Shown here in pieces: positions 28,427 to 37,271 of a stretch of DNA of 64,000 nt. Source of the DNA: an uncultured Rhizobiaceae group bacterium (GTDB taxonomy: Bacteria; Pseudomonadota; Alphaproteobacteria; Rhizobiales; Rhizobiaceae); contig CALHCF010000002.1 in the NCBI GenBank assembly GCA_937930635.1, forward strand, positions 62,001 through 126,000, read 5' to 3'. Position numbers and translations under genes: made by a program. Position 1 is the first letter of the stretch. The number at the start of each line of letters is the position of its first letter. The notes below the pieces were generated by a model that had not been told where the DNA came from, ran no database searches, and was given only the letters and a program-made list of their open reading frames with translations.

Positions 28427-29067
28427 ATGCCTGCGATATTTCTCTCTATGCGATTTTGGACCCCAGCCGAATACGCGGCAGACCGCTTGCAGAGCTTGCA
28501 CAGGCTGCCGCCAGGGGCGGGGCCACTTTGTTGCAATACCGGGACAAGCACGCCGAAACACGCGAACTGGTCAACAAGGCCATGCAGATCAGGGAAGCGC
28601 TTGAGCCATTCAACGTTCCGTTGATTATCAACGACCGGGTCGATGTTGCATTGGCTGTCGGTGCGCAGGGAGTTCATGTTGGTCAGGATGATATGGTGCC
28701 CGCCGATGTCCGCCGTTTGATGGGGGCGGATGCCATTGTCGGATTGTCGAACAAGACTATTGACCATGCGCAGGCCGCTCCGCTTGAGTTGCTGGATTAT
28801 GTTTTTGTCGGGGGTGTTTTTGAAACCCAGTCGAAAGACAATAAGACAGCGCTTGGAATTGCAGGCTGGCAGAAGATTGCTGCCCGTTTTCGTGCAAAAA
28901 ATCCCGGAATGCCGGTCGGTGCGATTGCAGGAATTGACCAAACCAACCTCGCGCCCGTTATGGCTGCCGGTGCAGATGGGGTGGCTGTCATTTCAGCAAT
29001 CTTCATGGCTGATGATGTGGAAACTGCGACCCGCGACCTGAAATCGATTATTGAGGCAACCCGCTGA
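28423..29067 (+). CDS. thiE: Thiamine-phosphate synthase
   Basis: A 214-residue TIM-barrel enzyme joining HMP-pyrophosphate and thiazole phosphate into thiamine monophosphate. Diagnostic motifs: LLQYRDKHAETRELV (pyrophosphate site), LIINDRVDVALAVGAQGVHVGQDD, IVGLSNKT, and YVFVGGVFETQSK. Compared with many ThiE proteins the usual GPIFPTxTK loop reads GGVFETQSK, a common proteobacterial variant. It is coupled to thiM and thiD by stop/start overlaps. Confidence 0.95.
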   Translation: MNACDISLYAILDPSRIRGRPLAELAQAAARGGATLLQYRDKHAETRELVNKAMQIREALEPFNVPLIINDRVDVALAVGAQGVHVGQDDMVPADVRRLMGADAIVGLSNKTIDHAQAAPLELLDYVFVGGVFETQSKDNKTALGIAGWQKIAARFRAKNPGMPVGAIAGIDQTNLAPVMAAGADGVAVISAIFMADDVETATRDLKSIIEATR

Positions 29068-29873
29068 TGACTGCCATTGCCTTGACAATTGCCGGTTCTG
29101 ATTCCGGGGGTGGAGCTGGAATTCAGGCTGACTTGAAAACGTTCTCGGCACTCGGCGTTTATGGGGCCAGCGTTTTGACGGCCTTGACGGCACAAAACAC
29201 GATGGGTGTGACCGCGATCCATGATGTACCTACCGCTTTCCTGACGGCTCAGATGGATGCCGTGTTCGATGATCTTGCAGTCAATGCGGTTAAGATCGGT
29301 ATGCTGTCCCAGCCCGGGGTTATCGAAACCGTAGCAGATGGTCTGGCAACCAGATCGGGCATCCCGGTTGTTCTGGACCCGGTCATGGTGGCGGAAAGTG
29401 GCGATCCTCTGCTTGCCGAAGATGCTGTGGCTTCACTCATCAAACATATGTTTTCGCTTGCGGTACTGATCACACCTAATCTGCACGAAGCCGCGCGCCT
29501 GCTTGACACATCCATGACCAAAAGCCGTCGGGAGATGGAAGATCAGGCTGCTGGCCTGCTTGATCTGGGGGCAGGGGCGGTTCTGCTCAAAGGCGGACAC
29601 TTCGCTGGTGAAGAGGCCGCGGATTTTCTGATCGGCAGAACTTTGCAGGGACGCTGGTTTTCAGCTCCCTTTATCAAAACCCGTAATACCCATGGAACAG
29701 GTTGCTCGCTCTCCTCGGCTGTCACTGCCGGGCTGGCAAAGGGGCGTGATCTTGAAACCGCCGTTGGTGAAGCAAAGGTGTGGCTTTCTGGCGCAATAGC
29801 GATGGCTGACGCCTTAAACATCGGGCAGGGCGCGGGCCCGGTCCACCATTTTCATGACATCTGGAAAGACTGA
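29067..29873 (+). CDS. thiD: Hydroxymethylpyrimidine/phosphomethylpyrimidine kinase
   Basis: A 268-residue ribokinase-fold enzyme that phosphorylates HMP and HMP-phosphate. Motifs: IAGSDSGGGAGIQADLKTF at the N-terminus, GVYGASVLTALTAQNT, VLDPVMVAESGDPLL, ITPNLHEAARLL, and the anion hole NTHGTGCSLSSAV. Its ATG shares a base with the thiE stop. With ThiM and ThiE it makes a salvage-only set: no thiC, thiG or thiO is in the window. Confidence 0.95.
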   Translation: MTAIALTIAGSDSGGGAGIQADLKTFSALGVYGASVLTALTAQNTMGVTAIHDVPTAFLTAQMDAVFDDLAVNAVKIGMLSQPGVIETVADGLATRSGIPVVLDPVMVAESGDPLLAEDAVASLIKHMFSLAVLITPNLHEAARLLDTSMTKSRREMEDQAAGLLDLGAGAVLLKGGHFAGEEAADFLIGRTLQGRWFSAPFIKTRNTHGTGCSLSSAVTAGLAKGRDLETAVGEAKVWLSGAIAMADALNIGQGAGPVHHFHDIWKD

Positions 29874-29876
29874 GCC

Positions 29877-30959
29877 ATGGCTAGAAAAATGAATATCAGC
29901 CGCAGAAAGGCGCTCTGGCTAACCGGAGCGGCTCCCGCCGCCGTGCTGGCAACACCTGCACTTGCACAATCAAAAATTGAGTGGCGCATGGTGACATCAT
30001 GGCCCAAAAACCTGCCGGGTCCGGGCGTTACCGCGCAGCGGCTGGCCGATTCCATATCACAACTGTCCGATGGTCGCCTGACCGTAAAACTCTATGCAGC
30101 AGGAGAAATTGTCCCGGCTCTTGAAGTCTTTTCCGCAGTTTCCGGTGGCGTTGCCCAGATGGGGCATACGGCTTCACTGTTCTGGGGTGGGAAAATCCCG
30201 GCAGCGCCTCTTTTCACCGCCGGTCCGTTTGGTCTTACCCCCGTTGAGCATATCACCTGGATCAACCATGGCGGAGGGCAGGAAGTATGGGACAAGCTCT
30301 ATGCCCCTTTCGCCATCAAGCCATTCATGGCCGGCAATACTGGTTTTCAGATGGGTGGGTGGTACAAAAAAGAACTCTCTTCGCTCGACGACCTCAAGGG
30401 ATTGAAAATTCGCATGCCGGGTCTTGGTGGTGAGGTGATCCGCCGTCTTGGGGCATCGCCTGTGACACTTGCACCGGGCGAAATTCTGTCTTCCCTGCAA
30501 ACTGGTGCGATTGATGCGGCAGAATTTCTTGGGCCGTCCAGTGATTTTGCAATGGGGTTCTACAAGGCGGCAAAATTCTACTACGCTCCGGGTTTTCATG
30601 AGCCAAATGGCACGGGTGAAGCGCTGGTTTCTAAATCAGCTTTTGATGCTCTGCCTGCGGATCTGCAATCTGTTGTCGAAGCCGCGTGTGCAGCAGAGAA
30701 TATCCGGGCACTGGGTGAATCTGAATGGCAAAATGCTGCCCGGCTGAAGGTGCTGGTTGAAGAAAAAGGAGTTCAGCTGCGCGACTATCCAGCTGACATA
30801 CTGCAGTCTGCCCAAAGCGCCACGGCTGAGACACTCTTAGAACTGGCGGCACGCGATGCGGCAAGCAAAGAAGTGGTTGCCAGTTTTCAGGCCGCCGCGG
30901 CCCATCTCAAAGACTGGTCGTCACTCTCAGTTCAAAAGTTCATGGCCGCTCGCGGCTGA
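29877..30959 (+). CDS. TRAP-transporter substrate-binding protein (DctP family, 2-oxoacid/TakP-like)
   Basis: A 360-residue periplasmic binding protein. The N-terminus has a twin-arginine signal (SRRKALW, Arg9-Arg10) with a likely cleavage after ATPALA (residue 30). The body carries DctP-family segments close to those of TakP-like 2-oxoacid binders: GWYKKELSSLDDLKGLKIRMP, GGEVIRRLGASPVTL, and YYAPGFHEPNGTGEAL. It begins three bases after thiD, so it appears to be the last gene of the riboswitch-controlled thi operon. The DctQ and DctM membrane subunits are not adjacent. The ligand may be a 2-oxoacid or, given its context, a thiamine-related compound; neither is shown. Confidence 0.87.
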   Translation: MARKMNISRRKALWLTGAAPAAVLATPALAQSKIEWRMVTSWPKNLPGPGVTAQRLADSISQLSDGRLTVKLYAAGEIVPALEVFSAVSGGVAQMGHTASLFWGGKIPAAPLFTAGPFGLTPVEHITWINHGGGQEVWDKLYAPFAIKPFMAGNTGFQMGGWYKKELSSLDDLKGLKIRMPGLGGEVIRRLGASPVTLAPGEILSSLQTGAIDAAEFLGPSSDFAMGFYKAAKFYYAPGFHEPNGTGEALVSKSAFDALPADLQSVVEAACAAENIRALGESEWQNAARLKVLVEEKGVQLRDYPADILQSAQSATAETLLELAARDAASKEVVASFQAAAAHLKDWSSLSVQKFMAARG

Positions 30960-30961
30960 AC

Positions 30962-32299
30962 CTATTCTTCCCTATCTGGCTTGTCGGGTTTTTCCTGATT
31001 CACGACCACCGGCGGTGGCATTGCGGGCAGTTCCTCAACCTCATCCAATCGATAAGACTCAGGTAGCGAGCGCGGATCGAGATTGTATGATTCCTGTGTG
31101 GTCGTGCGTGCAAGAATATGGGTCTGGAAGTCCATACGTTCTTCCTCGTCCACCTGCTGGCGGCGGAAAGAACGGTAAATCGCGTATCCGGCAAACAGCA
31201 CATGGGCGATGGTTGTGGTGGTAAACACGCCGGAAGGTCCAAGCAGATCCATCAGCGATGCAGCAAACAGCGGCCCTACCATGGTGCCAAAGCCATAGAG
31301 AATGAGAAGGCCGCTTGAAATCTTCACGAAATCGTCTGAATCAGCGAAATCGTTGGCATGCGCAACGGCCAGCGAATAGATCGAGTAGATTACGCCGCCA
31401 TAGCCAATGACCGAGATAAAAAATAGCCATTCATAAGAACCGCTATTGGCAAGCAATGTCATAACGCTTCCGGCAACGACACCAATAATACCTGCAATCG
31501 CCATAACATAGCGACGGTCAATGAGATCGGAGAGTTTGCCCAAAGGGTATTGGAACAAAATGCTGCCCACCAAGGCTGCGGCGAGCAGTGATGCGATTCC
31601 AGCGCTGGACAGGCCAACCTGCTGGCCGAATACGGGTCCAAAATTGGTCCAAGCCGCTGAAATGATACCGGACAGGAAAGCCCCCACTGCGGCAGCCGGT
31701 GAGTTGCGGAATAATCCGGCAATATCAAGGTTCACCTTGGTCAGCGGAGCAGGGGACTGGGCCTTGGAAATGGCTGTTGGAACAACAGCCAGAGCATAAA
31801 CAATGGCCCCGATCATGAACAGGGTTTCGCCGGTTGGATCGGCGATGACCAGCAGATATTGCCCGCCGGCCATGGCGATCATCGTTGTGATGGCATAAAT
31901 GGAAAACATGCTGCCGCGCATTTCATTGGTGACGCGTTCATTGAGCCAGCTCTCTGCGACCATGTAACACCCTGAAAAGCAAAAGCCGGAAAGCGCGCGC
32001 AGCAGAATCCAGAATTTGGCTTCAACAAAGATGCCGTTCAGCAGAATGCTGACTGAGAGGAGAGCCGTAAGCGTACCAAAAGTGCGCACATGCCCGGCCC
32101 GCCGCACCAGCCGGGGTACAACAATACAGCCAATTGTGAAACCAATGGCCCAACCGGTACCAATCCAGCCCAGTTCAAAGGAGCCAAATCCGTCAATCTG
32201 ACCGCGCACTGGGATGAGAATTCCATGAAGCCCGCCACCAAGCATGAGGAATACCATGCCTGCAAGCAGCGCAAGAATGGGGAGAATTTCCCGTGCCAT
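30962..32299 (-). CDS. Major facilitator superfamily transporter
   Basis: A 445-residue membrane protein with twelve predicted helices, the MFS loop (VPRLVRRAGHVRTFG) between helices 2 and 3, and a cytoplasmic tail of about 60 residues rich in Glu and Pro. The overall look (GWIGTGWAIGFTIGC, MVAESWLNERVTNEMRG) resembles YcaD-like MFS proteins of alphaproteobacteria, whose substrates are not known to me. AAGGAAC lies seven bases before the ATG. It converges with the TRAP binding protein with a two-base gap. Confidence 0.88.
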   Translation of the reverse strand: MAREILPILALLAGMVFLMLGGGLHGILIPVRGQIDGFGSFELGWIGTGWAIGFTIGCIVVPRLVRRAGHVRTFGTLTALLSVSILLNGIFVEAKFWILLRALSGFCFSGCYMVAESWLNERVTNEMRGSMFSIYAITTMIAMAGGQYLLVIADPTGETLFMIGAIVYALAVVPTAISKAQSPAPLTKVNLDIAGLFRNSPAAAVGAFLSGIISAAWTNFGPVFGQQVGLSSAGIASLLAAALVGSILFQYPLGKLSDLIDRRYVMAIAGIIGVVAGSVMTLLANSGSYEWLFFISVIGYGGVIYSIYSLAVAHANDFADSDDFVKISSGLLILYGFGTMVGPLFAASLMDLLGPSGVFTTTTIAHVLFAGYAIYRSFRRQQVDEEERMDFQTHILARTTTQESYNLDPRSLPESYRLDEVEELPAMPPPVVVNQEKPDKPDREE

Positions 32300-32463
32300 G
32301 GCAATGTTCCTTCGAACGGGCCCGATGATGATGTAAGCCCAAAAAGCAAGTTACCGGCGCGATTTGCTACGCGGATAACTTCCCATAATCATGTTTTGGA
32401 AGCGCGCCAAGCAACTTAAGCGACATTGCATGTCTGGTTTATCTTGGTGGCTTTTTTTGGGAA

Positions 32464-33303
32464 TTAGCCTGTCTGATCTGCCAGCTTGTTTTTGATCGAA
32501 AGCAAATCCTGCCAGGCCCGTTTCTTGTGGCCTGGTGTGCGAAGAAGATAGGCGGGGTGAAGCGTGGGCAGAACGGAAATGGATCGCCCCCCCACCTCGA
32601 TACTGGTCCACCGGCCGCGTAAGCTCATGATCCCGCTTGTGGTCTTCAACAATGTCTTTGCAGATGATCCACCCACCGGAACGATAATCTTGGGTGCAGC
32701 AAGCTCGATGTGACGCTCGATAAAGGGGCGGCAAATCTCGGTCTCAAGCGGGGTTGGCGTACGGTTTCCCGGTGGTCGCCACGGGAGAATGTTGGAGATA
32801 TAGACTGAGGTTCGGTCCAGCCCGATAGATGCCAGCATCCTGTCCAGCAATTGACCGGAAGGGCCAACAAAGGGCAGCCCCTGCGCATCCTCGTCCCGGC
32901 CAGGGGCTTCACCAATCAGCATGAGCGGAGCTTCATGGTTTCCATCTGCAAACACGGTAGAACGTGCGGTGAATTTCAGATTGCACCCATCAAAGCTGGA
33001 GATAATCTCGCGCAATTCAGCTAGGTTGGTGGCCTGCTTTGCCAGATCGGCTGCCCGGCCGACAACCGCTTCATCAGGAATGGTGCGCTGTGCCGGTTGA
33101 ACCGGCGCACTGGCCTGAGGTTTATCCGGGGAGGCTTGTGGGCGCGTATTTCTTGCTGGCTGCTCACGTTTAACTTCAGATTTTGCAAGAAGTTCTCTGG
33201 TTTCGGCAAAACGGTCTATTGGCGCATCATGCAACGCGGTATCAACCCCGGCTTCTGCATACCAGGCCAGCACCTCGCGAGGGTTGATTGCGTTTGTTGA
33301 CAT
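32464..33303 (-). CDS. Family 4-like uracil-DNA glycosylase
   Basis: A 279-residue DNA-repair enzyme. The catalytic core has motif 1 [17 protein letters not shown] (about residues 131-147) and motif 2 HPAYLLR (His249). A variable proline- and alanine-rich linker (about residues 45-75) precedes it. Canonical family 4 enzymes hold a 4Fe-4S cluster with four cysteines. Here only Cys107 and Cys191 remain: the first position of the CxxC is Phe104, and the Cys before RPPGNR is Trp175. This form seems common in rhizobia as I recall, and suggests loss of the cluster. Confidence 0.85.
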   Translation of the reverse strand: MSTNAINPREVLAWYAEAGVDTALHDAPIDRFAETRELLAKSEVKREQPARNTRPQASPDKPQASAPVQPAQRTIPDEAVVGRAADLAKQATNLAELREIISSFDGCNLKFTARSTVFADGNHEAPLMLIGEAPGRDEDAQGLPFVGPSGQLLDRMLASIGLDRTSVYISNILPWRPPGNRTPTPLETEICRPFIERHIELAAPKIIVPVGGSSAKTLLKTTSGIMSLRGRWTSIEVGGRSISVLPTLHPAYLLRTPGHKKRAWQDLLSIKNKLADQTG

Positions 33304-33361
33304 CGAGTTTTTCCAATCCTGGAAAGTTCTACGGCTTCCTGCAGATCCGATAAAGAGCCGT

Positions 33362-34315
33362 CTACCCGCGTGTGGATAAGAGGAACTCAGTCAGGATGGG
33401 ACTGTGATCAGAACTCCCTTCGCGCAGCTTGCGGCGTTTGATGGGAACAAATTCGCGGCTGTGGAGGGTTTGGTCGAGAGAGAGCAAAGAGGGAAAGTTG
33501 GTATCAAGTCCAAAGGAAACTGGCTTCCAGGTAAAGAGCAGCCCCGTAACAACATTGGTCTGCGTCAAGCGTGCGACCTTTTGCGCAGCATGGCTCCACG
33601 GGGCCGAATTGAAGTCACCGGCGACGATAAGAGGGGGGTTGAGTTTTCCAAACTGGTCTTCAAGATCCTTAAGCTGGCGAGCCTGCTGGAACGGCCACGG
33701 CCATCGGGTATGTAAATTTGCAAGGGTGATGGTTTGCCCGGCAAAATCAATCTGTGCTGCTAGATAGCCTTTGCGCCGGCTACAGACCTGAACATCATTG
33801 TTCAAAAAGGGGTGTCGCGAAGCAATCGCTACGCTGCCCACCACTGTTGATATGCAACTGAACTGGTGTGGATGGGTCTCCTTAAGCGCGTTCATTGCAG
33901 CAATATTTACATTGGTCAGTTCTTGCAAAATGAAGACATCAGGATTGGCAGACCGAAAGACCGAGGTAATGGCGGCGATATCGGAATTGTTGAACCGCAT
34001 GTTGAACTGAACGATGCTGAACCGTTTCTGGCTGGGGGCTGGCGTATAGAGCAGAATGGGGCCCATGCCCGGCAGGTAGGGTGCTGATAGGCCCATGGTA
34101 ATAACCAATGTGGCGATGCTCAGAACCAGCCGTTTCTTTTTTCTTGCGATTAGAAAAGTAAAAATGAACGGAACCAGCAACACCACAAGATGCATGCGAA
34201 AATGCGAGATGCTGTCAAAGGCAGGGTGGACCCGCTGCAACCAGCTGGCAATCAGCAACAAGCAGATTATGCTGGCAAGGTTGCTGGCCAATCCACCGAG
34301 CGCATACCTGATCAC
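33362..34315 (-). CDS. Membrane-anchored endonuclease/exonuclease/phosphatase family protein
   Basis: A 317-residue protein. Three hydrophobic helices occupy about residues 5-85. The rest is an EEP-fold hydrolase with metal-binding and catalytic motifs: FNMRFNN, the Glu of [19 protein letters not shown] and the terminal [10 protein letters not shown]. Members cleave phosphodiesters in nucleic acids or phospholipids, and the active site would face the periplasm if the helices are arranged as an odd number. The ATG overlaps the amn stop by four bases, so the two are co-transcribed. Substrate unknown. Confidence 0.82.
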   Translation of the reverse strand: MIRYALGGLASNLASIICLLLIASWLQRVHPAFDSISHFRMHLVVLLVPFIFTFLIARKKKRLVLSIATLVITMGLSAPYLPGMGPILLYTPAPSQKRFSIVQFNMRFNNSDIAAITSVFRSANPDVFILQELTNVNIAAMNALKETHPHQFSCISTVVGSVAIASRHPFLNNDVQVCSRRKGYLAAQIDFAGQTITLANLHTRWPWPFQQARQLKDLEDQFGKLNPPLIVAGDFNSAPWSHAAQKVARLTQTNVVTGLLFTWKPVSFGLDTNFPSLLSLDQTLHSREFVPIKRRKLREGSSDHSPILTEFLLSTRG

Positions 34316-35814
34316 TGAAAGGCCGTCTCGAAAAATGAACGCAGTTTACGCGAGTGGAGCTGTTCCTGCGGCATTTCGCGGAGTGTCTCCAGCGCCTGTA
34401 TTCCTATGGCCAGATGTTTGCGCACCTGCGTGTCATAAAACTCTGTCGCCATGCCGGGAAGTTTCAACTCTCCATGCAGGGGTTTGTCCGATACGCACAG
34501 CAACGTGCCATAGGGGACTCTGAACCGGAAACCATTGGCTGCGATGGTGGCCGATTCCATATCGAGACCAATAGCCCGGCTTTGCGACAGTCTTTGCACG
34601 GGGCCACGCTGATCGCGCAATTCCCAGTTGCGATTGTCAATGGTCGCGACCGTACCGGTTCGCATGATCTGCTTGAGGTCATAGCCTGAATATCCGGTGA
34701 CCTTTGCAACAGCCTTTTCAAGCGCAACCTGAACTTCAGCAAGAGCTGGAACAGGAACCCAGACGGGAAGGTCTTCATCCAGCACATGGTCTTCGCGTAC
34801 ATAAGCATGCGCGAGCACATAGTCTCCAAGCCGCTGGCTGTTTCGAAGGCCCGCGCAATGACCCAGCATGAGCCAGGTATGGGGCCGCAGCACGGCGACA
34901 TGGTCTGTAATGGTCTTGGCGTTTGACGGGCCAACTCCAATATTGATCAAGGTAATGCCGCAGCGCCCGGCCCGTTTGAGGTGATAGGCAGGCATTTGGG
35001 GCAGACGGTCGATCCTCCTGGCCTGTCGTTTCTCGCCTTTTTTCGTGATCTCGTTGTTGGGTTCGACGAAAGCCACATAGCCGCTGTCTGGGTCAGCAAG
35101 TGCACGTTCAGCAAAGGCAATGAATTCATCCACATAGAACTGGTAGTTGGTAAACAGCACATAGTTCTGAAAGTGTTCTGGCGATGTTGCCGAATAATGC
35201 GTCAGTCGGTGCAGCGAATAGTCAATGCGTTGAGCGGTAAACGGAGCAAGGGGGGTGTTGGTGCCATGGGTGTGCTCGTACTGCGAATTGACGATTGTGT
35301 CGTCGGTGGCCGCAAGATCTGGAACATCGAAGATATCACGCATGGGACGGTCGATACCATCTTCGACTGAGCCCTCCATATGTGTGCCTTCCAGGAAGGC
35401 AAAATGCAGGGGAATGGGTGTCAATGAAAGCTCTACGGTCACGGGGACCTTGTGGTTGTTCAGTACCAGATTGATCTGGGTTTCCAGATAGTCTGAAAAC
35501 AGGTCCGGACGGGTGATCGACGCTGAGTAATCTCCGGGTCCAACAACATATCCGTAAGCCAGACGGGAATCGACCCGGGTGTGCGATGAAGTCGTCAGGC
35601 GTATTTGGGGATAATAGGCCCGGTATCGCCCGGTGATCGGCTCTCCTTTGAGTGCGGCGGTGAAGCGCTCGCGCAAAAAGGATGTGCCTGCGTCGTATAG
35701 TTCACAAAGAAACGCAATGGCTTCCTTGGCGTTCTTGAATTCTCTTGCTTCCGGCAAATCGGGAGAGACGAGTTGCAGATCATCCGTCAGCGTGTGCATG
35801 TTATTTGATCTCAT
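34312..35814 (-). CDS. amn: AMP nucleosidase
   Basis: A 500-residue enzyme hydrolysing AMP to adenine and ribose-5-phosphate, a control point of the adenylate pool. The C-terminal phosphorylase-like domain carries GVGPSNAKTITDHVAVLRPH, LMLGHCAGLRNSQRLGDYVLA and IGLDMESATIAANGFRF. The N-terminal part (EAIAFLCELYDAGTSFL, YYPQIRLTTSSHTRVDSRLAYG) is the Amn-specific domain. Length fits the family. The start at 35814 lacks a clear ribosome-binding site, and ATG 35799 five codons later is equally possible. Confidence 0.94.
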   Translation of the reverse strand: MRSNNMHTLTDDLQLVSPDLPEAREFKNAKEAIAFLCELYDAGTSFLRERFTAALKGEPITGRYRAYYPQIRLTTSSHTRVDSRLAYGYVVGPGDYSASITRPDLFSDYLETQINLVLNNHKVPVTVELSLTPIPLHFAFLEGTHMEGSVEDGIDRPMRDIFDVPDLAATDDTIVNSQYEHTHGTNTPLAPFTAQRIDYSLHRLTHYSATSPEHFQNYVLFTNYQFYVDEFIAFAERALADPDSGYVAFVEPNNEITKKGEKRQARRIDRLPQMPAYHLKRAGRCGITLINIGVGPSNAKTITDHVAVLRPHTWLMLGHCAGLRNSQRLGDYVLAHAYVREDHVLDEDLPVWVPVPALAEVQVALEKAVAKVTGYSGYDLKQIMRTGTVATIDNRNWELRDQRGPVQRLSQSRAIGLDMESATIAANGFRFRVPYGTLLCVSDKPLHGELKLPGMATEFYDTQVRKHLAIGIQALETLREMPQEQLHSRKLRSFFETAFQ

Positions 35815-35883
35815 GACAGCTGTGTATAAGGGGAATTTGGAGTGTGTAAACGCCTGTGTGAAAGGTGAAAGTCCTCAGGCCGG

Positions 35884-36105
35884 TCAGACCCGCCTCGCTG
35901 ATACGGCCTGCGACGCGCAATTGTTGTTACTGGCTGCTGGTTGATGGGGGCAATTCTTGTTAATTTGCAGCTGCTGCCAATGCCGCAACCGCTCATCAAC
36001 AGCAAATTCTGAGTTTCGGGCGCCGTGAGCGCCGAGTATCAAAACGAGTGACACGCCGAGCAGAGCGGTCAAAAACGTGATCAGCGAAAAACAGCGATAG
36101 AGCAT
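35884..36105 (-). CDS. Small single-helix membrane protein, unknown function
   Basis: A 73-residue reading frame. GGAGG lies eight bases before the ATG, and residues 6-26 (CFSLITFLTALLGVSLVLILG) form one clear membrane helix, followed by a hydrophilic, glutamine- and asparagine-rich tail. I recognise no family. The good ribosome-binding site and membrane helix favour a real gene. The low-complexity tail (QPAASNNNCASQAVS) and lack of recognisable homology argue for caution. Confidence 0.5.
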   Translation of the reverse strand: MLYRCFSLITFLTALLGVSLVLILGAHGARNSEFAVDERLRHWQQLQINKNCPHQPAASNNNCASQAVSARRV

Positions 36106-36217
36106 GGGACAGGCCTCCGGTTATCTTGCGGAATATCCTGCCTGGGTGATGCTGAATCGATACTGAGTACGCCGTTCATCAGGCATTCAGAATCGTTGAT
36201 TTTGTGGCCTGAGCGTC

Positions 36218-36574
36218 TTACTGGCGCTTGAGGTTGGCTGATTTACAGATCAGACCAGCAGCGACACAGCCAGCCAGTTTCAGCGTGTTGCCGGAAACTG
36301 AAGCCTTGCCGCGATAGGTTTTCCCCTCGTCAAGGACGTTTACCTTACCTCTGTATTTGCCGTTCTTGCCAGACATGCAACCAATGGATTTTCCCTTGAA
36401 CTTGCCGTTCAGGACGGTGCCGCAAAAGGTTTTCCCGCTGCCGGAATATTTGATCAATGTGCCGTTGTCGCGCTTCCATGTACCGACAATCGCCTCTGCC
36501 GCAAAAGTGCCGGTGGTGAATGTACCGCAGACCAGTGCGATGGATGCCGCTTTGATGAAGGATGAGAAGGTCAT
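36218..36574 (-). CDS. DUF2147 secreted protein
   Basis: A 118-residue protein with a signal peptide (about residues 1-25, cleavage near TFAAEA). The mature part begins IVGTWKRDNGT and contains SGKTFCGTVL, KGKSIG and DEGKTYRGKASVSGNTLKLAGCV, the pattern of DUF2147 periplasmic proteins. Four cysteines (in TFCG, IGCM, AGCV and LICK) may form two disulfides. The function of the family is unknown to me. Confidence 0.82.
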   Translation of the reverse strand: MTFSSFIKAASIALVCGTFTTGTFAAEAIVGTWKRDNGTLIKYSGSGKTFCGTVLNGKFKGKSIGCMSGKNGKYRGKVNVLDEGKTYRGKASVSGNTLKLAGCVAAGLICKSANLKRQ

Positions 36575-36666
36575 GTAACTTCCTTTCGTTTGCCCCGTCA
36601 GAAGTTGACGTAAAGGTCAATTAACCTTTGAAGACCGCAGTGGCAAGAAGACTTTCATCAAAAACA

Positions 36667-36698
36667 AAAGAGCCCCGACCATCGGGTCAGGGCTCTTT
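36667..36698 (-). terminator. Rho-independent terminator after the His/Arg-rich secreted protein gene
   Basis: The stem AAAGAGCCCCGACC pairs with GGGTCAGGGCTCTTT around a short loop with one mismatch. On the minus strand it is followed by a T-rich run (CTTTTGTTTTTG). It lies 26 bases after the stop of the minus-strand gene at 36724 and before the DUF2147 gene. Confidence 0.85.
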
Positions 36699-36723
36699 GC
36701 GTCATTAAGACTGATTCATACTT

Positions 36724-37032
36724 CTACAAGTCGAAATAGATACCAAACCGGGGTCTTATGCGCCTGTAGCGACGGAACCCCCGATGGTGATTTCGATAGT
36801 GCCGATGGTAATGACACCGTCTTGGGTGGCAATGACGGTGAGAATGGCGACCGCCACGACGAATACGGCGGCGATGGCGATGGCGATAACCGCGGCGATG
36901 CACTTTTATAAAATTGCCTGCCTCATTGACCGCGGTGGGTGTTGTTGTGCGCGGCATTGCCTCAGCGGTTGGGGACCAAAACGCAAAACCTGCCCCGATG
37001 GCTGCAACAAATGCGAATATTGCAAGTCTCAT
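36724..37032 (-). CDS. Secreted Arg/His-rich small protein
   Basis: A 102-residue protein. The ATG at 37032 with AAGGAGAAGG upstream is chosen over an in-frame start at 37113. A signal peptide (about residues 1-26, ending PTAEAM) leads into a mature region dominated by histidine, arginine and tyrosine (for example RRGYRHRHRRR, GGRHSHRHCHPRR, YHRHYRNHHRGFRRYRR), ending in PRFGIYFDL. I know no named family for it. The composition suggests metal or polyanion binding in the periplasm or outside the cell. A terminator follows it. Confidence 0.72.
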   Translation of the reverse strand: MRLAIFAFVAAIGAGFAFWSPTAEAMPRTTTPTAVNEAGNFIKVHRRGYRHRHRRRIRRGGRHSHRHCHPRRCHYHRHYRNHHRGFRRYRRIRPRFGIYFDL

Positions 37033-37207
37033 CTTCCTTCTCCTTGTTGTTGGATGCCCCAACGAGTTCTCACTCCCTAACCTCAGTACACCCCAACATG
37101 CGCCAGGCAGCAAGTGGTCTGACGGTGTTTCCGCACAGACTAATTAGAAAGCTATCGCCAGCAAGATGAATGACGCATGAACGGTCAATATCTGCATGAA
37201 ACGAAAA

Positions 37208-37243
37208 AACCCGAAGAAGGTGCAAAGGCACTATCCTCGGGTT
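37208..37243 (-). terminator. Rho-independent terminator after the 37272 gene
   Basis: The stem AACCCGAAGA pairs with TCCTCGGGTT with one mismatch, with a second short pairing (GGTGC with GCAC) inside. On the minus strand GTTTTTTCG follows. It begins 28 bases after the stop of the small secreted protein gene read on the same strand. Confidence 0.8.
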
Positions 37244-37271
37244 CGCAATTTTTCAATTTTTAAAGCAGCTC

